DNA of 64,000 nt from Sinotaia quadrata (taxonomy: Eukaryota; Mollusca; Gastropoda; Architaenioglossa; Viviparidae), in assembly GCA_028829895.1 (NCBI GenBank), contig CM054178.1:84699058-84763057 (forward strand), read 5' to 3'. The position numbers and the translations under genes are program-made. Each line of letters starts with the position of its first letter. Position 1 is the stretch's first letter. Shown in pieces: positions 1-11,487 of the stretch. Under the pieces are notes generated by a model. It did not search any database and had not been told where the DNA came from. It worked only from the letters and a program-made list of their open reading frames with translations.

Positions 1-1329
1 CACGTTTAGTGCTCCACATGACTACCGTACTTGTTTACCAAGAGAGTACAGGGCAACATACTACTTAATGTAAACATGTAGCTCAGTTAACGAGTCGTTT
101 TGTACAGTTTGCCTGTACTTTTAAATATTTCCTTATACGAACAGACAAGCATGCATGAGCATACGCAACTACACATACATACACTAATGATATTTGAGAT
201 ATATATTCATAGAATTCTCTAAAGCGTCATTTTCGTGGGAATCTGCCAGGTCAGTTATCGGACTTGAGTCGCGAGAGAATAGGCTTTGTCGATACACCTT
301 GTGTACGTCCTCATTCCGTACAGTGTCTTACATTTCTAGCGTGAAGTTTTCATTGGCAAGTCTTTACGTTTCATTTGATAAGCCTAATATGGCAGGTTTT
401 ATCTATACTAGACAAGTCATTTCGGCAAGTTATCTCTCGCTAGTAGGAGCGGCCTGGACGATACAAGACTTATTGTTTGATATACTTCGTGGAAAAATAA
501 ATATTTTTAGGGGTGATTTATATAAACAAAAAAGAATTTTGTTTGATCACAAGTTTGACTCGCTAGTGCAATTCAGAGCCGGAAAACGAATACGAAAGAA
601 AGAATGTTTTCTTCTTTGATATAAGCAACAGTTGTTTTTTTCTTTCTCGCCCCTCGTCACACGTATATTTCCTACTTTTCTCTCGTCCTCCATTTCTCCC
701 AACCCATTTACACATTCTCTTTTTTTATTTATGTTTGTTATTATTTTTCTTTCTGTTTGTGATATTAAAAAATGAACAACAACAATAATAATAAGTTAAT
801 AGAATGCGTTTTCCTATAAATATTCTAACCGTTTTATAATAGTCACACATAAAATACACAAGGTCGTACGTAACAAGGTTGTACGTAATACAAACGTAAG
901 ATATAACAAATATGTCGACGAAAAGAAACGCATAAAGAAAATGGATTTACAAAATGTTAACATTATTTATTCATCTCATATAATGCAGGCTTTAGATTTG
1001 AGCTTATTTTCACAGTTCTCTTTAACTCCGTCACACATTTTAAGCTTATTTTCATTTACTTATTTTAATTGTATCACAAATTTAAAGTTGATTCATTTCG
1101 ATAATGTATTTGTTTATCTTGAATCATTTAACGCATGAGATTTTCTTGAAGGTTTTTTCAGCTTTGTATTTTATATAGCTCATTAAACTCTTTATACTTT
1201 AAACTCATTAAACTATTCTTACTTTAAATTTATTTTCATTCATCTTAGTTAACTGACTCATAGATTAATTAACATGGACACAAGAAACAGTGCCAAGCTT
1301 ACTGATGTTTTGAGGGCATTGTCGGCAAA
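1..1329. other. AT-rich sequence, no gene recognised
   Basis: The only long open frame (194-619, 141 codons, + strand) has no motif I recognise, and its composition looks translated from non-coding AT-rich DNA. No splice-linked continuation is visible. Confidence 0.4.
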
Positions 1330-2411
1330 CTGTATGGTTGATATGGGTAATGATTGTTTAAATTAAATACACACATAACTGTATGATTGATATGGGTAAT
1401 GATTGTTTAAATTAAATACACACATAACTGTATGATTGATATGGGTAATGATTGTTTAAATTAAATACACACATAACTGTATGATTGATATGGGTAATGA
1501 TTGTTTAAATTAAATACACACATAACTGTATGATTGATATGGGTTAATGATTGTTTAAATTAAATACACACATAACTGTATGATTGATATGGGTTAATGA
1601 TTGTTTAAATTAAATACACACATAACTGTATGATTGATATGGGTAATGATTGCTTAAATTAAATACACACATAACTGTATGATTGATATGGGTAATGATT
1701 GCTTAAATTAAATACACACATAACTGTATGATTGATATGGGTTAATGATTGTTTAAATTAAATACACACATAACTGTATGATTGATATGGGTAATGATTG
1801 TTTAAATTAAATACACACATAACTGTATGATTGATATGGGTAATGATTGTTTAAATTAAATACACACATAACTGTATGATTGATATGGGTAATGATTGCT
1901 TAAATTAAATACACACATAACTGTATGATTGATATGGGTAATGATTGCTTAAATTAAATACACACATAACTGTATGATTGATATGGGTTAATGATTGTTT
2001 AAATTAAATACACACATAACTGTATGATTGATATGGGTAATGATTGTTTAAATTAAATACACACATAACTGTATGATTGATATGGGTAATGATTGTTTAA
2101 ATTAAATACACACATAACTGTATGATTGATATGGGTAATGATTGTTTAAATTAAATACACACATAACTGTATGATTGATATGGGTAATGATTGTTTAAAT
2201 TAAATACACACATAACTGTATGATTGATATGGGTAATGATTGTTTAAATTAAATACACACATAACTGTATGATTGATATGGGTAATGATTGTTTAAATTA
2301 AATACACACATAACTGTATGATTGATATGGGTAATGATTGTTTAAATTAAATACACACATAACTGTATGATTGATATGGGTAATGATTGTTTAAATTAAA
2401 TACACACATAA
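1330..2411. repeat. 49-bp minisatellite, about 22 units, with higher-order structure
   Basis: Unit: AACTGTATGATTGATATGGG, then TAATGATTGTTTAAATTAAA and TACACACAT. Units differ at two diagnostic places: an extra T after GGG (50-bp unit) and TTGCTT instead of TTGTTT. Units 7-11 and 12-16 both follow the order C-C-insert-plain-plain, a five-unit higher-order repeat of about 246 bp. The first unit has a unique G (GTATGGTT). No coding potential. Confidence 0.95.
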
Positions 2412-3564
2412 CGTTGCACAACTGTGTACATTTGCAATCGTATTATTTTTTAACGTTAGATCACTCTTATCTGACTGAGTCATGGCAAGAAGCACAACTC
2501 TACATGCTTGTATACAAGCACAAAATTGCAAATTATATCGCATCTCCTTGGCCTACTAGATTAAAAGGGTAGCTAGGTGTTTTGAGAAATGTATTTGTAT
2601 GTGTGTATAGTTTAGAGAGGGAAGACAAACAGATCACCAAAGTTGATTTGAAAGTGGTGGGTGTGGTAACCAGGAAGCTCTTTTGAGCATGTTTCGGTCC
2701 ACGCATTTATACTTTTCGACATACTGCTTGCTTTGTTCCAGAGTATTGAGTTCCTTTCAGTTTCTCTGTTGCCGTGAATATTCTTATATTGCATATGTAA
2801 GTGGTCGGGGTAGTTTTTGCACACGGCACTTCAGTGTGACGTGAATCACTTAATCGTTTTATATCAATAAATGAGAATTATTTTTTTTAAATATTTTCAG
2901 TTGGGTGTGGTAGAATGAATAATTTTACTATCTGATTCTAAAAGGAACACTTCGGGTTGTATACGACCCACTTTTTGACGCTTTTGTTTAGGGCTTGCAT
3001 GACTTGTCTGCGAAAAAATAAATTTCATTTTATTTTATTCCCCACCACACATCCCAGATACAGATAGTCGGGTAACTTATTTTTAAGTGTAGCAAGGGGG
3101 TGCGCTCACGATTGAGTTGTTTTGTTTTGTTTTGTCCACAGCTTCATCAAAGACGAAGTAATTACTCTGAACTGTGCCAGTTTGTTCGCTAATCATTTCT
3201 ACATAAGTACAGTGATTTTATTTCCATGATGCGTATTCTGTTCAGTGTATCAACATCTTCACATCTAGATTGCTGTCAAGTTTTCATACAGCTAAAAGTG
3301 TAAACAGCGAAGTCTTATTCGTTTTTCCTCCTGCACAACCATTCATGAATGGAATTGTTTGTCTAAGAAAGTTAACACTAAGTTGGAATATACTAGTTGG
3401 AATGTTTATTCTTTTAAAAAAAAAAATGGTGGAATAAACAATGGTGCATACACACATCACACACAACTAAAACAATTTAGTTTGGATTATTTGCATTGTA
3501 TACATTTAGGAGTAGCGAATCGCTACCCTGTACAGAGAAGCAATGATAGCAATCCATTGAATAT
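2412..3564. other. Unique AT-rich sequence, nothing recognised
   Basis: Short open frames only on both strands, none resembling a known protein. No tandem arrays or terminal inverted repeats seen. Confidence 0.4.
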
Positions 3565-3565
3565 A

Positions 3566-4441
3566 CCGTGAAACCTCACTATAGCGCGATAATTTGGGTG
3601 AGGTCCATTAAAATCGCGTTAATAGCGGGGGTCACGTTAATGCGGGGTTTTACAATACATGTATAAAGCCCGATAACTAAGTACAGTGGGCCTGCAATGG
3701 TAAATTAAAAAAAAAATTAAGCTGAACGCATGTACAATTTCATAACCTTTTCAATTTACAGCTAATAAAGTGGACATTATTTACTTTCAATTGATTGCGT
3801 CTAACAACACCGCCAAGCCCAGTCAACAATTTGGTGGCTTTTGTTCATTGATATTTATTAAATTGTGAGAATCTTTTATCCACCACCACTTTGTCTGCTG
3901 CCTGGCTGTGTATGCAGTTAATGAAGAAGCACATGTCAGCTATTGTTTGTCCAACGATAGTATACAAAATTAATTGAATATAATCACAAAGACGATTGTA
4001 TACAGAATTAATTGAATATAATCACAAAAGACAATTTACTTGCTTTACTCATGGATCAGTAACATTTCCTATAATGTTTATTTTGGAATAACACTTCAAG
4101 AACCTTGTGAAATTGTTAAATTTTGGGTCGTTTTATATTAAAAGTATTACGCGAACTCTTTCCCCAAAATGATAATAAACTATTTCTCGTACTTTAAAAA
4201 TTTTTTCCCGGTAAATACCTGTACAAATTGTACATGAATTTCAGGAACCACCATCTTACTACCTGTACAGTATTCAGATTCATACGCGATCTCATCCCCA
4301 AAATGAAGTTAAATATTTTTTATACTCTTTTTCACGTACTTAAAAAAAGAAAATTCATGCGCGAATGAATATACGAAATGTCGAGAGCCGTGCCACGACC
4401 GCGTTAAATCCGAATTCGCGTTATCGCAGGGTTCCACTGTA
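3566..4441. mobile_element. Non-autonomous pogo/Tigger-like DNA transposon
   Basis: The left end reads CCGTGAAACCTCACTATAGC; the right end, read on the other strand, is CAGTGGAACCCTGCGATAAC. These match the CAGTG-AACCTCG-TATAACG type termini of Tc1/mariner-superfamily pogo/Tigger elements, and both ends abut TA. No transposase frame survives inside, so it is a deletion derivative or MITE. A 40-bp tandem duplication (3959-4034) lies within it. Confidence 0.6.
4114..4215 (+). repeat. Direct repeat A, copy 1
   Basis: About 100 bp starting ATTTTGGGTCGTTTTATATT and ending near TTTTTTCCCGGTAAAT. It is nearly identical to 5252-5355, 1.1 kb downstream. A more diverged relative (CGCGATCTCATCCCCAAAAT and on) lies at about 4283-4350. 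Confidence 0.8.
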
Positions 4442-5251
4442 ATTGCAGTTAAACCTAGACCACAGTAATCAACACTTGTAGTAGTTATACTATAGCAAAA
4501 AGATTCAAGCCGAGGAAACGGAATCATTTTTCATCTGCGGCAACCTGTGATGATATAGAATCTTAGGCGCCGACGTTTGATTTTCACCATGGGACAAAGT
4601 ATAGAATTTACACTGAGGGGTGGGGGGTGGGAAGGAGAGATAGATACTTAAAGTTCTAGCTTAGTCGCTTCCCCACTCACCCCATCGTCCCAGTGAACTC
4701 TACGTTAATGGATAAATTACGGAAAACCCAGCTTCGTTATTTACCTGCCACGTTTCATGGCAGAAGTACGCGATAGGGAGGAAGAATGGTGGCAACATCT
4801 TTATGTTCTTTCCTTTTGGGTTCTCCTGTCCTAGAAAGACCTTGCATTAGTAAACAGGTTGCTGACCTAGCTGTCTGGACAGGTCTTGCTAATTGTGACC
4901 CATCACTCAAAAAAATGCTGGGAACTCAGGGATTTCGCAGAAATGAAATTCGGACTCCTAAATATATGTCTGGTTTGATTAGGTCACGTGTTGCTATAGT
5001 AAGAGAAGGCATAGCACGTCAAATCACTTTTAATAATTGTGATGAATTTGACCACATCATGAGACAAGGACAAGAACTCTCACTTTCCACTCGTAATTTT
5101 AAACTGCTTTTCCAGCTTGTTTTCACATTATGTTAGTTTTAAATTTTCCTATTTGGATTATTTCTATTTTTACCACCATGATTGCTTTCTATTTTAAATT
5201 CATAATTTCCTCCATTTTCTTAATACTAATTTAGTCTCCACTTAGCAGATA
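4442..5251. other. Unidentified sequence with a 116-codon open frame
   Basis: The frame 4786-5136 (+) has balanced amino-acid composition (contains GTQGFRRNEIRTPKYMSGLI and DEFDHIMRQG) and looks more protein-like than its neighbours. I do not recognise it. It lies between the two copies of direct repeat A, so it may be part of an inserted element. Confidence 0.3.
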
Positions 5252-5355
5252 TTTTGGGTCGTTTTATATTAAAAGTATTACGCGAACTCTTCCCCAAAAT
5301 GATAATAAAGTATTTCTCGTACTTTAAAAATTATATATTTTTTTTTCCCGGTAAA
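5252..5355 (+). repeat. Direct repeat A, copy 2
   Basis: Near-identical to 4114-4215, with one missing T after CTC and an insertion of a short T-run before CCCGGTAAAT. It could be a terminal repeat of an unclassified element or a dispersed-element fragment present twice. Confidence 0.8.
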
Positions 5356-6248
5356 TATATGCACTATAGGTCTATAACTGTTTCTCTTCCATAACAAGTT
5401 AATTTTTAAAAGTGATGTTCAGCTGTACTGATGTGAAGCAACCGCTATTGAGTCTGAGACTTGAGTCATTTTATGTGCAAGTGCCGTGTCAGCTGTTGTC
5501 TTAGCTAATGTAATAAGACATCAAGCGTGTTGTGTATGGGTAAGAAAGGTACAGGCGTGCTGGTTTGAATTTTCAGAGTGCAAACTTGAGACTGACTCGC
5601 GCCAACCTGTGGTCGTTAAACGGAGTGAAACGTGACGCCGGAACATCTGTTGCAGCATTATTGACATAGACTTTGCCTGCTTGTTGTGTCAGCTGTCAGC
5701 GTTGTTTTGTCTTTATTTGAACATCTCTAACCCAGCCAGTGGTTTAATGTCTACCCTTGTGTTACATATTAAAAATCACCAGTTCGTCCATCAGACCCTT
5801 TTCTGTATCTGCATGTAACATAGGTATCAGAAACTCAGCTAGCATTTAAATGGCACGTCACTTGTATTTGAGAGACGTGAGAAATTTCGAACCATACTAG
5901 CTAGCGACACTTTTGTCAGGTGAGCGCTTATGTTAGTATACTATTAGGGTACTGTGGTTCAGCTACATGTACTACTTGAAAGCTGCCATGAGGGTTGTTG
6001 TTCAGGACTGGAGGTTAGTTACCAGTGAGAGATCGTTCTAGATTCAAGTACTTCCTGTGGTATTTTGCCAGTGAGGGTAGCACTCGAGATTTTAATTGTG
6101 TTTAGGTTTGCCGTAGGAGTTGGTGGCTGTATTTTGAGTCCTGTGAGAGAGGATCCTGTATGGAGAAATGTTGCGGTCAACGCTTCACGTCACGGACCAA
6201 GTAACTACGCACGCCGTACCAACAAAACGCTGCCATAATTAAGGCAAA
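5356..6248. other. Unassigned sequence, slightly GC-richer
   Basis: No protein-like frame. The stretch ends at the left boundary of the segment duplicated around NET1 exon 2. Confidence 0.3.
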
Positions 6249-6472
6249 GTAACCAAACGGATTTTGGTGACTATGACTTTATTAGCAGGAAATGGCTAAC
6301 AAAAGGACTGATAACTCGCACCTTCCTGGCAGTGAATTGTATTTCACTTTGCTTTAGATTTGCCCGACGTAAGCAAGTCTCTCTCGAACCTGCTAGCTTA
6401 AGGACGCTCTGTGAAATTTATTGTTATTCCTTAACGCTCTTAAGCCTCTTTGCTCATCTTAATTGTTAAGCA

Positions 6473-6529
<57 letters not shown>

Positions 6530-6782
6530 GTAATGTATTATGGGTTGTTTGTGTACTTAATTAATAGTTGTTCATTCACTTGGAATCTCCAAAGTTCCAC
6601 GCACAGGGAGATACCAAGATGGAATAATTACCTAAACAACAATTGTGAATTAGAGGATAGTCTACAGAAGTGTTATCGACATTTGATTTTAATATAATGA
6701 GGTAATCCTATCACCTCTATAAGCGGTATGGGTATACCCCTCACCACAAACCTATATGTCTAAGCTTAGTTTTATTTTATTT
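6249..6782 (+). repeat. Segmental duplicate, block A (copy near 18.7 kb)
   Basis: Clearly homologous, at high identity by eye, to 18664-19155. Shared stretches include AGGAAATGGCTAACAAAAGG (AGCAAGAAATGG in the other copy) and GTCTACAGAAGTGTTATCGA. It holds a (TG)n microsatellite (6476-6525) that is only a short GT stretch in the other copy. It ends abruptly in TTTTATTTTATTT, where the other copy continues directly into block B. Confidence 0.9.
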
Positions 6783-7764
6783 ACAGTGAACGTGTGGAAT
6801 ATTCAGCACGTGCCATTCTGCATGTCTCTCCATTTCTCATTCATCACCTTCAGTTATATGTGCAATGTGAAAAAATAGGTTTTAAAAAAAAAATTAAAGT
6901 GATAATATATGGTCGATGTCATGTCGATCTCAACTCCCGTTAGAACCTATGGCCAGCATCGAAGAACACATATTAGGAAATATGCTGGCATCAGTCAGCT
7001 GTTCCTTGCAAAATAGTGCTCAGAAATCTGTATCAGCTCTATTCATCAGTCTGTTTAAAGCGCCAGTATTGAAGCCGTCATTAGTTGTGACATACCTGTG
7101 CAAAAAACTTTACTATTAAAACTTAAAACAGTTTTGTTTCTTGCAGTAATCATTTTACACTCCTATGATGCACTGTACCCATTATTCAACACGCAAATAC
7201 ACACGTGCGCGCGCAAATACACATCAGTGCATCTCTACCCAGTCTCGTACCCAACTGAAATATCAAAAAGAAATGCGTGTACTTCATCACACCAGCCTCT
7301 GAACTAGTTCACTCGTCCTTCTAAACACAAATAAGAACAACAATCATTTCCGCTTCCTGTATTTGCCTTCTTCTCAGCATCGGGGCATTACCGTCCGCCT
7401 AGGCCGTAGGGTTTGGGATGCACGAACGCAGGTCAATTTACCCCCCTTACTGGTAGCTGGCCTTTGGGTTTGCGCGCATTGCTTTTCGCAGTTCAAATTA
7501 TTTGTAACAAGAAGAAACAGACATTTCGTGTAACTTTTTATATATTTCTAACTTTTGAAGTAGTTTTGAAACGTGTCAAAAAAAGTCATTGTTCTCAAAA
7601 GTAAATCGCCGCCATGGAAACGAAATCGAAAAATTAAATGGCCGGTAAAGAGGTCAATCGTTAAATTAAAAATTAATTTTTTTAAGTTATATTTTTATCA
7701 TTTTTTCACCCGATTTATAATGCCTCCTAAATAGATAATGAGATATGATGTTTCAATTTGAAAT

Positions 7765-7971
7765 TTGGTTTTACTTTTAATAAAGTCGAATGGTGAAGAG
7801 AAACCACAGTGTGTTTCGTGTTCTTGGGTGTTGGCATCCACTTCTCTAGAGCCCAGCAAATTAAAAAGGCACTTCGAAACGAACCATCCCAGCTCAGTAA
7901 ACAAAGATGTCGACTTCTTTAAACGCCAAGCCGAACGACTGCACAAATACCAAGCGTTCCTCTCACAATAG
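7765..7971 (+). pseudogene. BED-type zinc-finger fragment
   Basis: The 68-codon frame carries KPQCVSCSWVLASTSLEPSK, then LKRHFETNHPS and a downstream FFKRQAE. This is the C-x2-C...H-x4-H BED finger typical of ZBED/SCAND3-like proteins and hAT-derived genes, where the finger is followed by an FF-[KR]RK segment. No upstream or downstream catalytic domain is present. The frame is interrupted after LSQ by sequence shared with 8219-8311. Probably a fossil of a hAT-related coding sequence. Confidence 0.65.
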
Positions 7972-8040
7972 CTGCAACACGGCCAATCACGGATGAATAT
8001 AACACAAATGGTATGTTGTCTCTATTTTGAAAATAAATTA
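7949..8040 (+). repeat. Copy of the 8219-8311 exon-like block
   Basis: About 90 bp including CAATAGCTGCAAC and GATGAATATAACACAAATGG, then GTATGTT donor-like sequence and TTGAAAATAAATT. It is the same as 8219-8311 apart from a few substitutions. It is joined directly to the BED fragment, so it lacks the acceptor seen in the other copy. Confidence 0.85.
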
Positions 8041-8218
8041 ACATTTACTGAAGTAAATGTGCCTCAGGTATTCACTTATTTTTTTCCAACAGCACATGGT
8101 CATTTGTTTTTTCTGTTTAATTTTACATTAGCATACTCAAAAATATAGCAAAGTCCTCATTCAATATGTGTTCTTCATACAGATTTGTGTAAGCTAACTC
8201 TTCATTTCTTCCTCAGGC

Positions 8219-8787
8219 GTACCAAGTGTTCCTATCACAATAGCTGCAACATGGCCAGTCACAGATGAATATAACACAAATGGTATGTTATCTCTCTTTT
8301 GAAAATAAATTGATCCATTATTATGTAAATCTTTTCCAAAATAGCAAAGGTCATAAGGAGATAAATTTTTTTTTTCATTAAGAAATAATTAAGTTAATAA
8401 TAAAAGTTAAGAAATAATTATGAACAATGCAATTAACACATTACTTCAGTTAACTAACCTCCTTAAGCAATTATTGTTTTGCATTGTGCTTTGAAATTTA
8501 ATCACATATATATTTCTTTTTTTTTTTTAAACTACAGGGTTGAATTCAACTTTACTACCAGATAACAACAGAAGGAAGGAGATGCTCAAAAGGCTTCTAT
8601 GTACAAAGAGAAATAAACCCTACAATTCTGAATCTGAGTCAAGACTGGCAATAGACTAGAGTTTCTTGAAAGTCAACTTGAAGTCAGTAATCTGAAGAAA
8701 ATCAAACTAGAACTTGAAATAGAACTATTGAGAGAGAAGAAAGACAATCAAGTCCGGCCGCATTGTGATGACAAGTCAAAGGAATAA
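8219..8787 (+). pseudogene. Decayed two-exon Myb/SANT-like (PIF/Harbinger-associated type) gene fragment
   Basis: An exon-like block with acceptor CCTCAG and donor ATG|GTATGT encodes VPSVPITIAATWPVTDEY. A second block after CTACAG encodes NRRKEMLKRLLC and, after a frameshift near 8657, EFLESQLEVSNLKKIKLELE and IELLREKK, ending in a stop. A C-terminal coiled coil of this LELEIELL type is usual in Myb/SANT-like DNA-binding proteins of Harbinger elements and their host derivatives. The internal stop shows decay. A copy of the first exon, at about 7949-8040, is fused to the BED fragment. Confidence 0.45.
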
Positions 8788-11433
8788 AATAAATTATTTG
8801 AACAGGATATTATCATAGTATTTTTTCTCACATAATTTTTCTTTTAAAAAAAAATTTAATTCTGACAATTAAACTATACAAAATCATCGTTACAGTATTA
8901 TTATTGACAATTATTCTGATAGTGGTATCTATCTGTCTGTCTATCTATCTATTTATCTATCTATATGATTGTCTATCTGTTTTGAAAATTTTCTTATAAT
9001 TAATATAAGTATCCTTTGTTATATTCAGATAAAGGTAACTGTAGTACAAAAACATAATATTTTTCATGAAATGCTACAAATAAATAAAAAACATTAAAAC
9101 AGATAACAGAAAGAATTAAACTAAAAGAACATTTAATAACAAGCTTCTGTTCACACTCAAGTAACAATACATTTATGGATCTAAAACAAAAACAACCCAA
9201 ATATATAAATTTCAATCCCAAAGTGCATATGCCTCATAAAAACATCTGTCGTTCAAACCGTTCTACATGCAGTCGACTGATTTACAAGGAATAATTCGGC
9301 AATGAAATCTTGAAATGCACCATTGCATAAACTAATTTAAACAACTCAATTTCAACTAAACTTGAAGGACGGGAGTAAAGGTTCCCATCCTCTTGACTGG
9401 ATACTCAGTACCCGCAGCCAGTTCATGTGCATGTGTCAACAAATAAATATAATTTAATCTGAAACGAAAACCTTTTTCAATACATTGTGATCGACAAATA
9501 TTTTTAACGGATGTGTGTTCTATCTAGAAATACACGATTTCGCCCTAACAACCGTTTCTCTCCATTGTAAATAAATAAAAGCTGCCATTTTCTTTCGCTA
9601 AAACCCAAGGGCAGACGACTTACTCCTACTAAAACAGTACTAGTTTAGTAGTTAGCAGGGGTAAAATATGAACCATTTTCAAAGTCTGCCCGCAGTCCGT
9701 GGGTTAAGGTATTTGTCCACGTTTACTCTTTCATGACAAAATACGCTCCTGCTGGTTCCTGTCTGAGGCTGACTTCTAGTTTCACTTCCGACTTCCCATT
9801 GTGGTTTACTCACTACTGGAGGTCAGGGTCGAATCTACAAGTTAAATAATTTATTTAAATTATTTCCGTTTGTCCTATATTGGACTTCAACTGATAAACA
9901 TCCAATCTTCCTCCCCTTGTAACTTAAATGACTAGACTTAATATGTATACGCCCTTTTACTTTTATAACAGTACCTCGTGCATTTTTTTAATAATTTTAA
10001 TATTTATGAAATACGACCGTGCTAAAATTAATGGCCTTGTCTCAGGAGAGATTGACATTTATGAGACACATACATCCTTGTTCTTTTTGTTTTATAAATT
10101 CTATAGTCCTCTTTATTCTTTGTAATTACTTTTCTTAAAGAAAAAATTAATGTTTGGATCTGTGAATGAGAGCCAACTGACATGTTCTAAGTAATCCAAC
10201 AAAAATTATCTTTCTCCCCACCCCCACTTTTCCAGTATATAGATCTTGTTTGAGTGTAAATAGAAGACAATTTGCGGACCAGTGTGGTGTGAATCCAATA
10301 CTGACCTCGCAGTCAGTGGACCCATTAGAGTATTAGACTAAACTCTTTTTACAGAAAGCTGGAGGTAACCCATGGACTCCTCCACTCCAATCTACGCCAC
10401 AAAACTGAACGTGTCTTTGTTGGGGAGTAATTGTGGGCATATGGTAAGAAAATGAGTAACCGTGTGGCAATGGGGGCATACTACACACACACACACACAC
10501 TACTATACCCTACCAAGCAACAAGTAAAAAGCCATACACAAAGCTCTCACAAAATTCCTACAGGAAATCAGGCACAATTCACACTCTAAAGGCATTTAAA
10601 AAAAATTAAAACAATGACTGACCCTACAGGTAGCTCTACCTGGATCAGATTTCATACCACACACGTGCCACCAGCACCAATTAAAAAAGTCAGGACACCT
10701 GTCTATGGACCAGGCGCCCTCCCACCCGAAGACCAGAGAGGTGAGGCAAGTTCTACTAGAACACTCCAGGCCAGAGAACGTTTTAAGATGAAATAGCCAA
10801 TGAAAGCTCTAGTGGTGACAAAACGTTAGCGTTACCACAATTACCTGCAAGTTAGTATTTGAATGAAGTGGGGGTGACTGCTGGCAAGAAGCCAGAACAG
10901 ACTATTTCTGGACCTAGTCGACCTCGTGTACAAATGTGGGTGGACGCTTTGTTCTTTTCTTCCTCGAGTCAGTAACCTAGTTTGGCACATTGTTCTAGAA
11001 TTGGTAGAAAATCTTGGGAACTGAGTGAAGTGGCTACTAGTGTTGCTTCTCTTGCACTAGTTAAAAATGGCGTTCATATTGTTTGCCCATTAACAAATGA
11101 CCAATTAACATGTCAGCTCGTGTGTGTTTCGCTAACTATTATTTCACCACTGGAGCTTTCGTTGGTCATTTCATCATAAAACGTTTCCTCGTTTGGGGTG
11201 CTCCAGTGAGACTTGCCTCCCTTCCGCCCTGTACACTGCAGTTTTGTAGAATGTAGATAACATTTACTTGGGTGAATGGACGCTCACTCTAAAGCGACAC
11301 GTTTCATTCTATAGCGCTATGAATAAATTTTGTGATACGGCAACGAAAACTAATTGTTGTCTGTGAGAGAGAAAAGCTGGTAAATTTTGATGGCAGGCGT
11401 GAAATACTGCTAGCATTTGCGTTAGGCAAAGAC
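8788..11433. other. Intergenic or TE-derived filler
   Basis: AT-rich sequence with a short tetranucleotide microsatellite and no recognisable coding exon. The frames at 9000-9221 (-) and 9928-10125 (+) are hydrophobic low-complexity readings of AT-rich DNA. Confidence 0.35.
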
Positions 11434-11447
11434 ATGGAACATTCTCA
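11434..11447 (+). CDS. Candidate alternative leader exon (MEHS plus 2 nt)
   Basis: ATGGAACATTCTCA is followed by GTAAGT, giving a phase-2 donor just like NET1 exon 1 (ATGGATGC...TTCAA|GTAAGT). A similar TAGGCA lies 5' of both ATGs. Spliced to exon 2 (19438) it reads MEHSQVPEVKKNRR and keeps the NET1 frame. Spliced to the nearer exon copy at 11775 it stays open through that exon but hits a stop in exon 3. This is only a short motif match, with no transcript evidence. Confidence 0.25.
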
Positions 11448-11487
11448 GTAAGTCTGAAAACCGGAACTGGTTTGAAAAAACCGTTTT

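Larger units (their letters stand above)
6783..11487. other. 4.7-kb segment interrupting the duplicated exon-2 region
   Basis: Absent from the copy at 18.66-19.75 kb, where the flanking blocks are contiguous. It contains BED-finger and Myb/SANT-like fossils (7.7-8.8 kb), a TCTA microsatellite (8937-8962), a short AC repeat (10485-10500) and a candidate leader exon at 11434. Small open frames at 10614-10796 and 10982-11179 are unrecognised. It is either an insertion here or a deletion in the other copy. Confidence 0.6.

Noticed and set aside
194..619. 141-codon plus-strand open frame
   Set aside because: No recognisable motif, no splice context and codon make-up typical of AT-rich non-coding DNA.
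1330..2411. Regular array considered as a CRISPR-like locus
   Set aside because: Units are contiguous 49-bp tandem copies without unique spacers, in an animal genome.
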